A DNA stretch of 18,608 bases from an uncultured Rhizobiaceae group bacterium (GCA_938009335.1 CALLHT010000031.1:1-18608); one strand, 5' to 3'. Shown: positions 7,922-15,206, numbered from the stretch's first letter. Notes: a model not told the origin generated them from the sequence alone. Program-made: numbers and translations.

Positions 7922-8743
7922 ATGGGTGACAAAATTAAAGACTGGGATAAAGCATATGGCAATGCAGCCAGCATTTCCGATGCTCAATCCTATATTGATA
8001 AATGGCCCGAGGAAGCTCGAGCGTTTCGGGACAAAATCGACTGCCAACTCTATATCTCCTATGGTGATGCAGAACGCCAAAAGCTCGATCTCTTTCATCC
8101 TGATACACCTTCAAAAGGTTTGTTCGTATTTGTACACGGTGGCTACTGGTACCGCTTCGATAAATCCTACTGGAGCCAACTCGCGGCAGGACCTCTCGCC
8201 CTTGGATGGCACGTGGCAATGCCGAGCTACACGCTGACACCAGAAGCGCGTGTCTCAGAAATTACCGTAGAAATCGGGATGGCAATCTCTAAGGCGGCTG
8301 AACACATTGAGGGACCAATCGTTCTGGCAGGACACTCGGCAGGCGGGCACTTAGTAACGCGGCAAGTCTGCTCAGATACATCGCTATCGCCAGATCGTCT
8401 TGAGCGTATAGTGCGCATTGTCAGCATCAGCGGCGTGCATGATCTTCGGCCCATTACACGGCTTGAAATTAATCAAACCATCGGGATAGATCACGACGAA
8501 GCTTTGCGAGAAAGCCCGGCTTTACAGGAACCCGTAGCGGATGGGGTGCAGGTTGATTGTGTAGTCGGTGGCGCGGAACTTCCTGAGTTCAGACGACAGA
8601 ATGCACTACTGGCAAATGTTTGGAAGGGTTTAGGTGCAGCAACTTCATGCCATGAAATTGAGGGCACGCATCATTTCAACGTGATTGAGGATATGCAAAA
8701 TCCAAACGGTTTAATCTGCGGGCTTCTAAAGGCCGCCACTTAA
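7922..8743 (+). CDS. Alpha/beta hydrolase, kynurenine-formamidase-like
   Basis: A 273-residue cytoplasmic esterase/amidase-type hydrolase. The ATG at 7922 is preferred: GGGG lies 7 nt upstream, while the longer frame from 7847 would overlap the ligase gene by 62 nt. It has the oxyanion motif HGGYW (72-76), nucleophile elbow GHSAGG with S139, and a C-terminal THHF with H250/H251 as candidate catalytic His. In relatives that I recall, the acid lies in a GGDE-type turn. Here the turn reads VVGGAELPEF (215-224), so the usual Asp appears to be Ala, with E219 or E222 as possible replacements. It could act on N-formylkynurenine, on another formamide, or on an ester or thioester made by the adjacent ligase; the sequence does not decide. 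It ends convergently with the E1-like gene. Confidence 0.82.
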   Translation: MGDKIKDWDKAYGNAASISDAQSYIDKWPEEARAFRDKIDCQLYISYGDAERQKLDLFHPDTPSKGLFVFVHGGYWYRFDKSYWSQLAAGPLALGWHVAMPSYTLTPEARVSEITVEIGMAISKAAEHIEGPIVLAGHSAGGHLVTRQVCSDTSLSPDRLERIVRIVSISGVHDLRPITRLEINQTIGIDHDEALRESPALQEPVADGVQVDCVVGGAELPEFRRQNALLANVWKGLGAATSCHEIEGTHHFNVIEDMQNPNGLICGLLKAAT

Positions 8744-9489
8744 TCTGCTCTCGCATATGCAATTTCTTGCCAACGAGCGGATTTCGAATCATAGAGCAAA
8801 ATTCTCCCAGCAAGACTTTCCCCAATCCCTGTGATTTCTTTGATCACCTCCATTGCCTGCATGGAACCAATAACCCCGGTCAGCGCACCAAGAATTCCTG
8901 TTTCCGCACACGTAGGAAGCAATCCATCCTCGGGCTTATTCGGGAAGATATCACGATAGCGTGGAAAGGCCTTTCCATCCGAATTTACTTCATGCGGCTT
9001 TAGAGTAGTGATCGACGCGTCAAACTGGCCCACCGCGGCCGTAACCAGAGTCTTTCCGTGTTTTTCACATAGATCGGCGGACAAATAGCGCGTATCAAAA
9101 TTATCGCTACCATCGACGACGATATCATAGGCCGCAACAAGCTCGTCACCATTGTCTTCATTCAAACGCGCATTATGTGGGACCAACGTGACTTCAGCGT
9201 TTAAACCAGCAACAAAGGAAGCCGCGCTTTTCACCTTGGGTTCACCACAGCCTTTTGTTGTATGGATGGTCTGGCGCTGGAGATTGGAAAGCGAGACGAC
9301 ATCATCGTCAACCACACCAAGTGTACCCACGCCGGCCGCGGCAAGATATTGAATGACTGGGGAGCCAAGTCCGCCAGCTCCGATCACAAGCACTTTCGCA
9401 GCCTTTATGGCTTGCTGGCCTGCGCCGCCCAAGTCAGCGAGCACAATATGGCGAGCATAACGCTCCAACTCCTCCGGTGACAAAGCCAT
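8740..9489 (-). CDS. HesA/MoeB/ThiF-family E1-like adenylyltransferase, zinc-less variant
   Basis: A 249-residue protein of the family that adenylates the C-terminal glycine of ubiquitin-like sulfur carriers (MoaD, ThiS). It has ATP-binding GAGGLGSP (37-44), the conserved NLQRQ with R72, DGSDNFDTR (126-134), and the PTCAETG segment with C194. The zinc-binding cysteines of E. coli MoeB are missing: the usual PCYRC segment reads FPRYRDIF (175-182), and there is no CxxC at the C-terminus, where the chain stops at YARAD. It starts 6 nt after recF, so it is the last gene of the dnaA-dnaN-recF direction. Assignment to molybdopterin or thiamine synthesis is not possible from the sequence. Its stop codon is interleaved with that of the convergent hydrolase gene. 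Confidence 0.85.
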   Translation of the reverse strand: MALSPEELERYARHIVLADLGGAGQQAIKAAKVLVIGAGGLGSPVIQYLAAAGVGTLGVVDDDVVSLSNLQRQTIHTTKGCGEPKVKSAASFVAGLNAEVTLVPHNARLNEDNGDELVAAYDIVVDGSDNFDTRYLSADLCEKHGKTLVTAAVGQFDASITTLKPHEVNSDGKAFPRYRDIFPNKPEDGLLPTCAETGILGALTGVIGSMQAMEVIKEITGIGESLAGRILLYDSKSARWQEIAYARAD

Positions 9490-9495
9490 GTGATG

Positions 9496-10632
9496 TTACT
9501 CCAAACTTACCTTACCGTCAGCAACTTTGAGGAAATTTGCTGAATTGTCGAGCGCTTTAAAAAGATCGCGGTCTGTGCCGGTCATCCATGCCTGGCACCC
9601 TAGCTGACTGATCATGTCATACAGAGCCGCCCTGCGCCCCTCATCCAAATGGGCAGCGACTTCATCCAGCAGGAGAATTGGTGTAAACCCTGCCATCTCT
9701 CCAACAAGGCGGGCATGAGCCAACAAGAGCCCGATCAACAAGGCTTTCTGTTCTCCCGTCGAACATTGTGAGGCAGACATGGCTTTGGGTCTATGCTGCA
9801 CAACAAGGTCTGAACGATGCGGACCTTCCAATGTCCTACCTGCTCTTGCATCGATGCTCCTCGATGACTTTAATCGGTCAAGATATTCATCTTCCAGATC
9901 AGACGCAGAAATTTCCCCGATCTCACTTTCCAACGAGCCCGAAAGGGTAACAACCGCATCGGGAAACGGGGAATCGGGATCGTTGTTCTCGACAATAGAC
10001 CGTGACAACAGCGAAACCATTTCATGGCGGGCCGAGGCAACGGCTACCCCCAGTTCAGCCAATTGCGCTTCATTGGCATCGAGCCATTGAGCATCTGGAT
10101 AAGGCTCTGCCAGCAGTTTATTACGCGCGCGCATGGTTTTCTCAAAGTCGCTGACCCGGCGGCCATGTGTTGGATCGACGGCCAAAACCATACGATCCAG
10201 AAACCGGCGCCGGTCACCTGCCGGACCTGTAAACAGACCATCCATGGATGGGGTCAGCCACAAAATCCGCGAATGCTCCAGTAATGCGTCTGAGGTTCTC
10301 GCTTGCGCGCCATTGATGTGTACCTTGCGTTGCGTCTCGACGCCAAGTGCAGTTTGTTGCAAGCCGGTTCCAATGCTCACCTCATCGTTCGGCCCGTTCA
10401 GTCTTGCAAAGACGGTCCACGCACCAGAGGTGCTTGCTCTTCCGATTTGATCATAGGCAGCGCGGCGCATGCCCCGTCCGGGAGACAAAAAAGAAACCGC
10501 TTCCAAAATATTGGTTTTACCAGCGCCATTTTCGCCAAAAATCACAACATGACGCTCATCCACATCAATTGTCGTCGTAGGATGATTACGAAAGTCTGTC
10601 AGTTTCAGGCGATCAATGTGGACGGTATGCAA
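9496..10632 (-). CDS. recF: DNA replication and repair protein RecF
   Basis: A 378-residue SMC-like ATPase that helps load RecA at single-stranded gaps with RecO and RecR. It has HIDRLKLTDFRNH at the N-terminus, Walker A GENGAGKTN (33-41), the STGEQKALLIGLLLAHA signature from ~291, and Walker B ILLLDEVAAHLD with D323-E324. The start is TTG at 10630-10632. It is the only usual start codon between an in-frame upstream TGA and the conserved region, but its Shine-Dalgarno (GGGGA, about 3 nt away) is too close, which implies low initiation. It lies 45 nt after dnaN in the classic dnaA-dnaN-recF order. Confidence 0.93.
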   Translation of the reverse strand: MHTVHIDRLKLTDFRNHPTTTIDVDERHVVIFGENGAGKTNILEAVSFLSPGRGMRRAAYDQIGRASTSGAWTVFARLNGPNDEVSIGTGLQQTALGVETQRKVHINGAQARTSDALLEHSRILWLTPSMDGLFTGPAGDRRRFLDRMVLAVDPTHGRRVSDFEKTMRARNKLLAEPYPDAQWLDANEAQLAELGVAVASARHEMVSLLSRSIVENNDPDSPFPDAVVTLSGSLESEIGEISASDLEDEYLDRLKSSRSIDARAGRTLEGPHRSDLVVQHRPKAMSASQCSTGEQKALLIGLLLAHARLVGEMAGFTPILLLDEVAAHLDEGRRAALYDMISQLGCQAWMTGTDRDLFKALDNSANFLKVADGKVSLE

Positions 10633-10677
10633 ACGTCCCCGCTTTCAGTGCAAGATGTGGTTTATGCCGAATGCGGA

Positions 10678-11796
10678 TTATACCCGCATCGGCATCAGCA
10701 CATATATGGCGCCACTCTCGTTAGAATCGTGGATCAGGGTCGGTGAACCAGGATCGGACAGCATGAACTTTGCTTCATCGCCCGAAAGCTGGTTGGTGAT
10801 ATCCAGAAGATACTTAGAGTTAAACCCGACATCCAACGCATCCGCTGAGTAGCCAACGGCGATCTCTTCTTCTGCAGTTCCGGAATCCGGATTGTTTACA
10901 GACAAGACCATCTGTCCATCGGAGAGTTGCAGTTTTACCGCACGACCACGCTCTGAAGAAATTGTCGACACCCGATCAACAGCTTTCGCAAAGGTCTCAC
11001 GATGAAGAAGCAGCTCTTTATCGTTTCCTTGCGGAATAACACGATTGTAATCTGGGAACGTGCCATCAATCAGCTTTGACGTAAGAACCGTTTCGCCAAC
11101 ACTCATGCGAATTTTGGAATCTGAGAGTTCAACCATAACTGCGGCATCCGGATCCTCGACCAAGCGTTGAACTTCACCAACGGTTTTACGAGGGATGATG
11201 ATGCCCGGCATGCCGGCAGCACCATCTGGAGCGACTGATTGGGAACGGGCCAAACGGTGTCCGTCTGTTGCGACTGCACGAAGCAGCGTGTCGCCGTCTT
11301 CTTCCACGGTGTGCAAGAAAATACCATTCAGATAATATCGGGTTTCTTCTGTCGAAATCGCAAACTGCGTGTGTTCGATCAGCTTTCTGACTTCACCTGT
11401 TGCCATGGTGAAGGAGTGGCTGAACTCGCCCGTGGAGATATCCGGAAAATCTTCGACCGGCAAAATTTGCAGGGTGAAGTTACTGCGCCCGGAGGTGATC
11501 TTGAGCGTTGAAGCGTCTGCATCAATCGATAACATGACTTCCGAACCGCCAGGCAATTTGCGAACGATTTCATAAAGCATGTATGCAGGAACGGTTGTCG
11601 CACCAGCTTGTTCAACAACCGCAGGTGTTTTCTCAAATATTTCCAGATCAAGGTCCGTTGCTTTCAGATGAAGCGCACTCCCATCAGCACGGAGCAGGAC
11701 ATTTGACAGGATCGGAATTGTGTTTCTGCGTTCAACGACCCGGTGCACATGACCGAGTGATTTCATTAGATTGGATTGTTCAAGCGTAACGCGCAT
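10678..11796 (-). CDS. dnaN: DNA polymerase III beta subunit (sliding clamp)
   Basis: A 372-residue protein that forms the dimeric ring holding Pol III on DNA. The N-terminal MRVTLEQSNLMKSLGHVHRV and the ERRNTIPILSNVLL block match the family, as does the C-terminal end MPMRV. An upstream in-frame ATG at 11829 would add 11 residues (MSDNPARSGNP). I chose 11796 because AGGAG (11807-11811) precedes it by 10 nt, because DnaN proteins usually begin at the M-x-V-T-L position, and because the upstream ATG has no Shine-Dalgarno. It lies ~208 nt downstream of dnaA, with an inverted repeat in between. Confidence 0.94.
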   Translation of the reverse strand: MRVTLEQSNLMKSLGHVHRVVERRNTIPILSNVLLRADGSALHLKATDLDLEIFEKTPAVVEQAGATTVPAYMLYEIVRKLPGGSEVMLSIDADASTLKITSGRSNFTLQILPVEDFPDISTGEFSHSFTMATGEVRKLIEHTQFAISTEETRYYLNGIFLHTVEEDGDTLLRAVATDGHRLARSQSVAPDGAAGMPGIIIPRKTVGEVQRLVEDPDAAVMVELSDSKIRMSVGETVLTSKLIDGTFPDYNRVIPQGNDKELLLHRETFAKAVDRVSTISSERGRAVKLQLSDGQMVLSVNNPDSGTAEEEIAVGYSADALDVGFNSKYLLDITNQLSGDEAKFMLSDPGSPTLIHDSNESGAIYVLMPMRV

Positions 11797-11919
11797 TGGA
11801 TTACCACTCCTGGCAGGATTATCGGACATTCAGGCCGCTGTGCCAAAGGTCAGCCGTGTCGATGAAATGTGAGCAATAATAACAAGCAGTTCAAGGGATA
11901 GCGACCGCTTTGATACGCG

Positions 11920-11961
11920 TTTTTGGGGAAAACCATGCTTTGCAGCAGTCTTCCCCAAAAA
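11920..11961. repeat. Perfect 11-bp inverted repeat in the dnaA-dnaN gap
   Basis: TTTTTGGGGAA (11920-11930) and its exact reverse complement TTCCCCAAAAA (11951-11961) flank 20 nt whose centre can form a small TGC/GCA stem. It could fold as a hairpin in the dnaA-dnaN transcript or act as a DNA operator. Both arms place Us at the 5' side and As at the 3' side, so it is not an intrinsic terminator in either direction. Confidence 0.6.
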
Positions 11962-12004
11962 GCCCCTTAACGCACGTCCCCCCAGACGGACGAGAACTTA
12001 AGCC

Positions 12005-13459
12005 CTATTCAACAATGAGACGCTTAAGCAATTCTATTTCATGCGCGATTTTCTGATCTTTAGAGGAAAGTTCCTCAATCTTGCGCACCGCATGCAATAC
12101 GGTTGTGTGATCACGCCCGCCGAAACGTCTGCCAATCTCTGGAAGTGAGCGCGGCGTCATGACCTTGGCAAGGTACATGGCGATCTGTCTTGGACGGACA
12201 ATGACACGTGTTCGGCGATTTGAAAGCAGGTCGTTTTTGCTAACGTTGAATTGACGCGCCACAATTCGCTGGATGTCTTCAATGCGAACGCGTTTAGATT
12301 CTGCTGACTTGATCAAATGAGCAAGGATTTTGTCCAATTCGTCGAAGCTCATTGCACCATCTGAAAATTGATGCTGAACCAAAAGCTGATTGAAAGCTCC
12401 TTCAATATCGCGGCCGCTGGAACTTACTTGGCGGGCGACATAGTGCAAAATATCCTCCGGAATATCGAGCCCCGGCTGTTCACGTTTGGCTTCTTCGTAG
12501 CGCGAATTCAGGATTTGCTTGCGCATCTCATAATCAGGCGCTTTCACTTCTAGCGTAACGCCACCCTTCAAGCGCGAACGAACACGCTCATCTAGGCTTT
12601 CCAATTCAGTCGCCGGACGGTCTGCTGCCACAACAACCTGTTTGGCACTATCGATCAACTCATTGAGCAAGTGACAAAACTCTGCCTGAATTGCCTGACC
12701 TTGAAGAAACTGCATGTCATCAATTAGCAGAATATCAATATCGCGAAGTGACTCTTTCAAAGTTAGTGCCGTCCTATCGCGAAGAGCAGAGGCAAAGCGC
12801 CACATAAAGTATTCTGCAGTCAGATAAAGAACACGCGCCTTCGGATTGCGACCACGGGCACGCCATGCAATCGCCTGCAACAAATGGGTTTTACCAAGCC
12901 CTACATTTGCATGAATGAAAAGCGGATTGAAATGTGATGCTGTGATGTCTTCCGCAATGGTTTGAGCAGCGGCATAAACCATCCGGTTTGAAGACCCCTC
13001 AATAAAGGTCTCAAACGTATGTTTGGGATCAAGCGGAGAACCCGGGAAGCCACTTGAAAAGTCGAGATTGCGCATCTGACCGCCGGTTGTCGGCATGGTG
13101 CGGCCAATAAATCTGCCCGTTTTTGCAGTGTCTTGGCCAGTCTTGGGGTTTCTCTTTTCCTGCTCTTCTTCTGCAGCTTTTTGAGCAATTGGTTTACGAA
13201 CTGCAATATCAACGCGAAGAGCAGCACTATCTTCTTCCTGCCAAAGCTCAAGCAATTTTTCCCGATATTTGGACTGAATCCAGTTCTTCAAGAACGGTGT
13301 TGGAACCGTAAGCGTAACAACGCCACCATCAAAAGCAGCAAGTTTCAGCCTACCAAACCAGCTATCAAAAACGTCTTTGCCCAGCTGTGTTTCCAATTGC
13401 ACTCGGACACGATCCCAACATTCCCCAAGGGATCGCTTTCCCGAACCATTCTTAGCCAT
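12005..13459 (-). CDS. dnaA: Chromosomal replication initiator protein DnaA
   Basis: A 484-residue AAA+ initiator. Domain I (SLGECWDRVRVQLETQLGKD, VFDSWFGRL) spans about 10-90, followed by a short linker. The AAA+ domain has Walker A GLGKTH (187-192), Walker B LLIDD (244-248) and the ERVRSRL region carrying the arginine finger. Domain IV ends with GGRDHTTVLHAVRKIEEL, the DnaA-box-binding signature. The frame stays open upstream to ATGs at 13633 and 13624, adding up to 58 Asn/Gln-rich residues of low complexity. I chose 13459 because GGGGAGG (13466-13472) sits 6 nt before it and because domain I begins ~10 residues later. An N-terminally extended 542-residue form cannot be excluded. Confidence 0.9.
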   Translation of the reverse strand: MAKNGSGKRSLGECWDRVRVQLETQLGKDVFDSWFGRLKLAAFDGGVVTLTVPTPFLKNWIQSKYREKLLELWQEEDSAALRVDIAVRKPIAQKAAEEEQEKRNPKTGQDTAKTGRFIGRTMPTTGGQMRNLDFSSGFPGSPLDPKHTFETFIEGSSNRMVYAAAQTIAEDITASHFNPLFIHANVGLGKTHLLQAIAWRARGRNPKARVLYLTAEYFMWRFASALRDRTALTLKESLRDIDILLIDDMQFLQGQAIQAEFCHLLNELIDSAKQVVVAADRPATELESLDERVRSRLKGGVTLEVKAPDYEMRKQILNSRYEEAKREQPGLDIPEDILHYVARQVSSSGRDIEGAFNQLLVQHQFSDGAMSFDELDKILAHLIKSAESKRVRIEDIQRIVARQFNVSKNDLLSNRRTRVIVRPRQIAMYLAKVMTPRSLPEIGRRFGGRDHTTVLHAVRKIEELSSKDQKIAHEIELLKRLIVE

Positions 13460-13465
13460 ATTGTT

Positions 13466-13472
13466 CCTCCCC
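13466..13472 (-). promoter_or_regulatory. Strong Shine-Dalgarno deciding the dnaA start
   Basis: On the minus strand GGGGAGG lies 6 nt before the ATG at 13459. It is the best ribosome-binding site near this gene; the ATGs at 13633 and 13624 have only GGGA-like sequence that is badly spaced for the first of them. Confidence 0.75.
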
Positions 13473-13725
13473 TGAACCATTGCTTTTTGCTTTTGCTGTG
13501 GCTGTGTTTCTTCAGTTACAATTTTTAAATTATCTAAATCCGGCTTTGGACATTGCATCCATGTTTCAGCATTGGGTGCCGAACTGCCGTCAAAATTATT
13601 CCCGCTATTCGTCGCTGCGCTCATATTGTTCATCCCACTAAGGCCCCGTTTTTTATGCTCCTTGGAGCTTGTTCTTCAGTTATTCTCCAAAATGGTCGAG
13701 AAACGCCGACCGCACCAACTTCTTA

Positions 13726-14184
13726 TTATTGCCGCCATGGCAGCCCTTCGAATTTCCACCCTCCCGTCGTTGATCTATGGCCGTTTGCGTCTGTGTCGCC
13801 TTCAAAACCTGCGAGCACGTTATAAACCTTTTCAAAACCTGCATTTGTCAAAGCTGAGGCGGCGGCCATGCTGCGAACACCTGATCTGCAAAGCATGAAA
13901 ACAGGGCTCTTTTTATTAGCGCCTCTTTGTTCAAGTTCACGGATCACGCTTTCAGTGAAGTCAGCATTTACCTGCATCTGCGGGTATTGCTGCCACTCGG
14001 CCAAAACCACTTCTTTCTGTATTGAATGAAGAACAGGAACTCCCACGAATACCCATTCAACATTGGTGCGGACATCTACGAGTTGAGAGGATTGGTCTTC
14101 TTCCAATACTTCCCAACAAGCGTTCACGGTCACATCACCGGCATAAGACAAATTGCAAACCTTCCCCGTTCGCCGAAACACCAT
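13726..14184 (-). CDS. Rhodanese-domain (sulfurtransferase-like) protein
   Basis: A 152-residue single-domain rhodanese. It has LVDVRTNVEW (35-44, the DVR motif), a middle VVLAEWQQYPQM segment, and the active-site loop CRSGVRS with C99 as persulfide-forming cysteine. A Gly-rich C-terminus GFEGDTDANGHRSTTGGWK ends in GLPWRQ, a pattern I recognise in alphaproteobacterial rhodanese-like proteins. It is probably cytoplasmic; no signal peptide or membrane segment is seen. An in-frame TGA upstream makes the ATG at 14184 the earliest possible ATG start; its ribosome-binding site is poor, and translation could begin slightly further in. It lies between rpsT and dnaA on the same strand. The sulfur acceptor is unknown. 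Confidence 0.85.
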   Translation of the reverse strand: MVFRRTGKVCNLSYAGDVTVNACWEVLEEDQSSQLVDVRTNVEWVFVGVPVLHSIQKEVVLAEWQQYPQMQVNADFTESVIRELEQRGANKKSPVFMLCRSGVRSMAAASALTNAGFEKVYNVLAGFEGDTDANGHRSTTGGWKFEGLPWRQ

Positions 14185-14759
14185 GTGCCGACGTTGACTG
14201 CCAAAATTTCAATTATGTGCCCCTTAAGGCAATAACCCCGAATGGAGTTCAATAAACAACTAGGCGCTGTAACACCTGACATTCATTGGGACACTGAATT
14301 ACACAACAGTCACATTTTTAACATGTGTTTCCATTGCGCCCTTGTTAAACCCTCATTGAACTTGGTCAATTTCGAGGTCTTCAAGTAATTTTCTTATTCA
14401 AGGCTCCCTAACTCCTGAAGACAAATTAACGAGCCAGACCCTAGCGTTCAAGAGGATCAGGTTAACAAATTCTAAACGGCCTCGAATCGCCCGTGGGAAA
14501 TATTTTTTCTTCAAATGAGTTCATATGAATTTACCTTGAAAATCAGCATATTTTTAAGGGAAGCAGCTAAAAACTGTTGAAAGTGAGACTTGCGAGATTC
14601 TTTCGACCATTTTTAGTATTGACAGCCAGAATTCTTATGAAATTCGGATCGACGCAAAAACACCTGATGTAATTCATTGTTTTTAAAATCTTTTTTCTGA
14701 AATTTTTTGGTATCCGCTTTTTTTGCTGAGCCTTATTGACTCTCAGGAAATATCGCCGA
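14185..14759. other. AT-rich non-coding region between rpsT and the rhodanese gene
   Basis: About 575 bp with no convincing gene on either strand. The part nearest rpsT (about 14480-14720) is very AT-rich, with several runs of five to seven Ts. It contains the palindrome TTCATATGAA (14520-14529) and two near matches to the CtrA pattern TTAA-N7-TTAA: 14345-14359 (second half TTGA) and 14462-14476 (second half TAAA). No consensus DnaA box (TTATNCACA) was found on either strand. TTGACA at 14619-14624 has no good -10 partner. It presumably holds the promoter for the rhodanese/dnaA direction, but none stands out. Confidence 0.5.
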
Positions 14760-14790
14760 AAACAAAAAACCCGACCAATAGGCCGGGTTT
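14760..14790 (-). terminator. Intrinsic terminator of rpsT
   Basis: Read on the minus strand, AAACCCGGCC, loop TATT, then GGTCGGGTTT (+ strand 14767-14790) form a 10-bp stem with one G-U pair. It is followed by a U-rich run (TTTTTT then GTTTT). It lies 25 nt after the rpsT stop codon. Confidence 0.88.
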
Positions 14791-14814
14791 AACAAACACA
14801 TATGTGTCTAATAA

Positions 14815-15081
14815 TTATGCGCCAATTTTTTTGACACTTGCAGACAGTCGAGAAACTTTACGTGCAGCTGTGTTTTTCTTCAAAACACCCTTTGTGACCG
14901 ACCGCATAATCTCTGGCTGCGCTGCCTTTAGAGCTGCTGCTGCCGCATCTTTGTCACCACCTGCAATCGCTTCCTCAACTTTGCGGATGTATGTGCGCAT
15001 GCGAGAGCGACGTGCTTTGTTTACTTCTGTACGAGCAGCAATTTTGCGAACTGCTTTCTTAGCTGATGCTGTGTTTGCCAT
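14815..15081 (-). CDS. rpsT: 30S ribosomal protein S20
   Basis: An 88-residue, Lys/Arg/Ala-rich protein that binds 16S rRNA early in small-subunit assembly. It starts MANTASAKKAVRKIAARTEV, with the family's NKARRSRMRTYIRKVEEAI, alternating basic and alanine-rich helices, and the C-terminal KGVLKKNTAARKVSRLSASV. Length and composition are normal. The ATG at 15081 follows AGGAAG by 4 nt. A promoter-like sequence and a structured ~120-nt leader lie upstream, and a terminator downstream, so it probably forms its own transcription unit. Confidence 0.96.
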   Translation of the reverse strand: MANTASAKKAVRKIAARTEVNKARRSRMRTYIRKVEEAIAGGDKDAAAAALKAAQPEIMRSVTKGVLKKNTAARKVSRLSASVKKIGA

Positions 15082-15085
15082 TTGG

Positions 15086-15177
15086 CTTCCTGTCTGTTTG
15101 TTTCGTTTGGCAAAATCTGTTGGCCGCTACTGTCTCAAGCAAATCTTTCAATCTAGCTGACTGGAAAGAGAGACAGG
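15086..15177 (-). promoter_or_regulatory. rpsT leader with alternative RNA pairings around the Shine-Dalgarno
   Basis: On the minus strand the leader contains CCTGTCTC (15170-15177), GAGACAG (15130-15136) and AGACAGG (15089-15095); the last overlaps the AGGAAG Shine-Dalgarno (15086-15091). The first segment can pair with the second (7 bp), stacked near an inner TCTTTC/GAAAGA stem (6 bp) with a 14-nt loop. Alternatively it can pair with the third (7 bp), masking the ribosome-binding site. The two foldings exclude each other. Autoregulation by S20 is known in E. coli; a similar role here is inference. Confidence 0.4.
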
Positions 15178-15206
15178 CAGAACAAGACCGCCTGAATTTG
15201 GATGAA

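Noticed and set aside
10671..10689. Short hairpin ATGCGG/CCGCAT over the dnaN stop codon, considered as a terminator before recF
   Set aside because: It has only 6 bp and no U-run, and part of it is dnaN coding sequence.
10303..10746. 147-codon plus-strand frame across the recF start and dnaN end
   Set aside because: It is antisense to two well-supported replication genes and has no recognisable domain.
11975..11992. CGTCC/GGACG stem after dnaA, considered as the dnaA terminator
   Set aside because: It has only 5 bp with an 8-nt loop and no T-tract on the minus strand.
13657..13668. GCTCC-TT-GGAGC dyad upstream of dnaA, considered as a terminator or operator
   Set aside because: The arms are only 5 bp; the A-run follows rather than a T-run in the direction of dnaA transcription, and nothing else supports a function.
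14803..14811. TGTGTCTAA as a DnaA box
   Set aside because: It has one mismatch to TGTGNATAA, stands alone, and overlaps the palindrome next to the rpsT stop; a single degenerate site is not evidence of an origin.
14723..15160. 145-codon plus-strand frame over rpsT
   Set aside because: It is a shadow of the S20 gene; it spans the rpsT terminator and leader and resembles no protein family.
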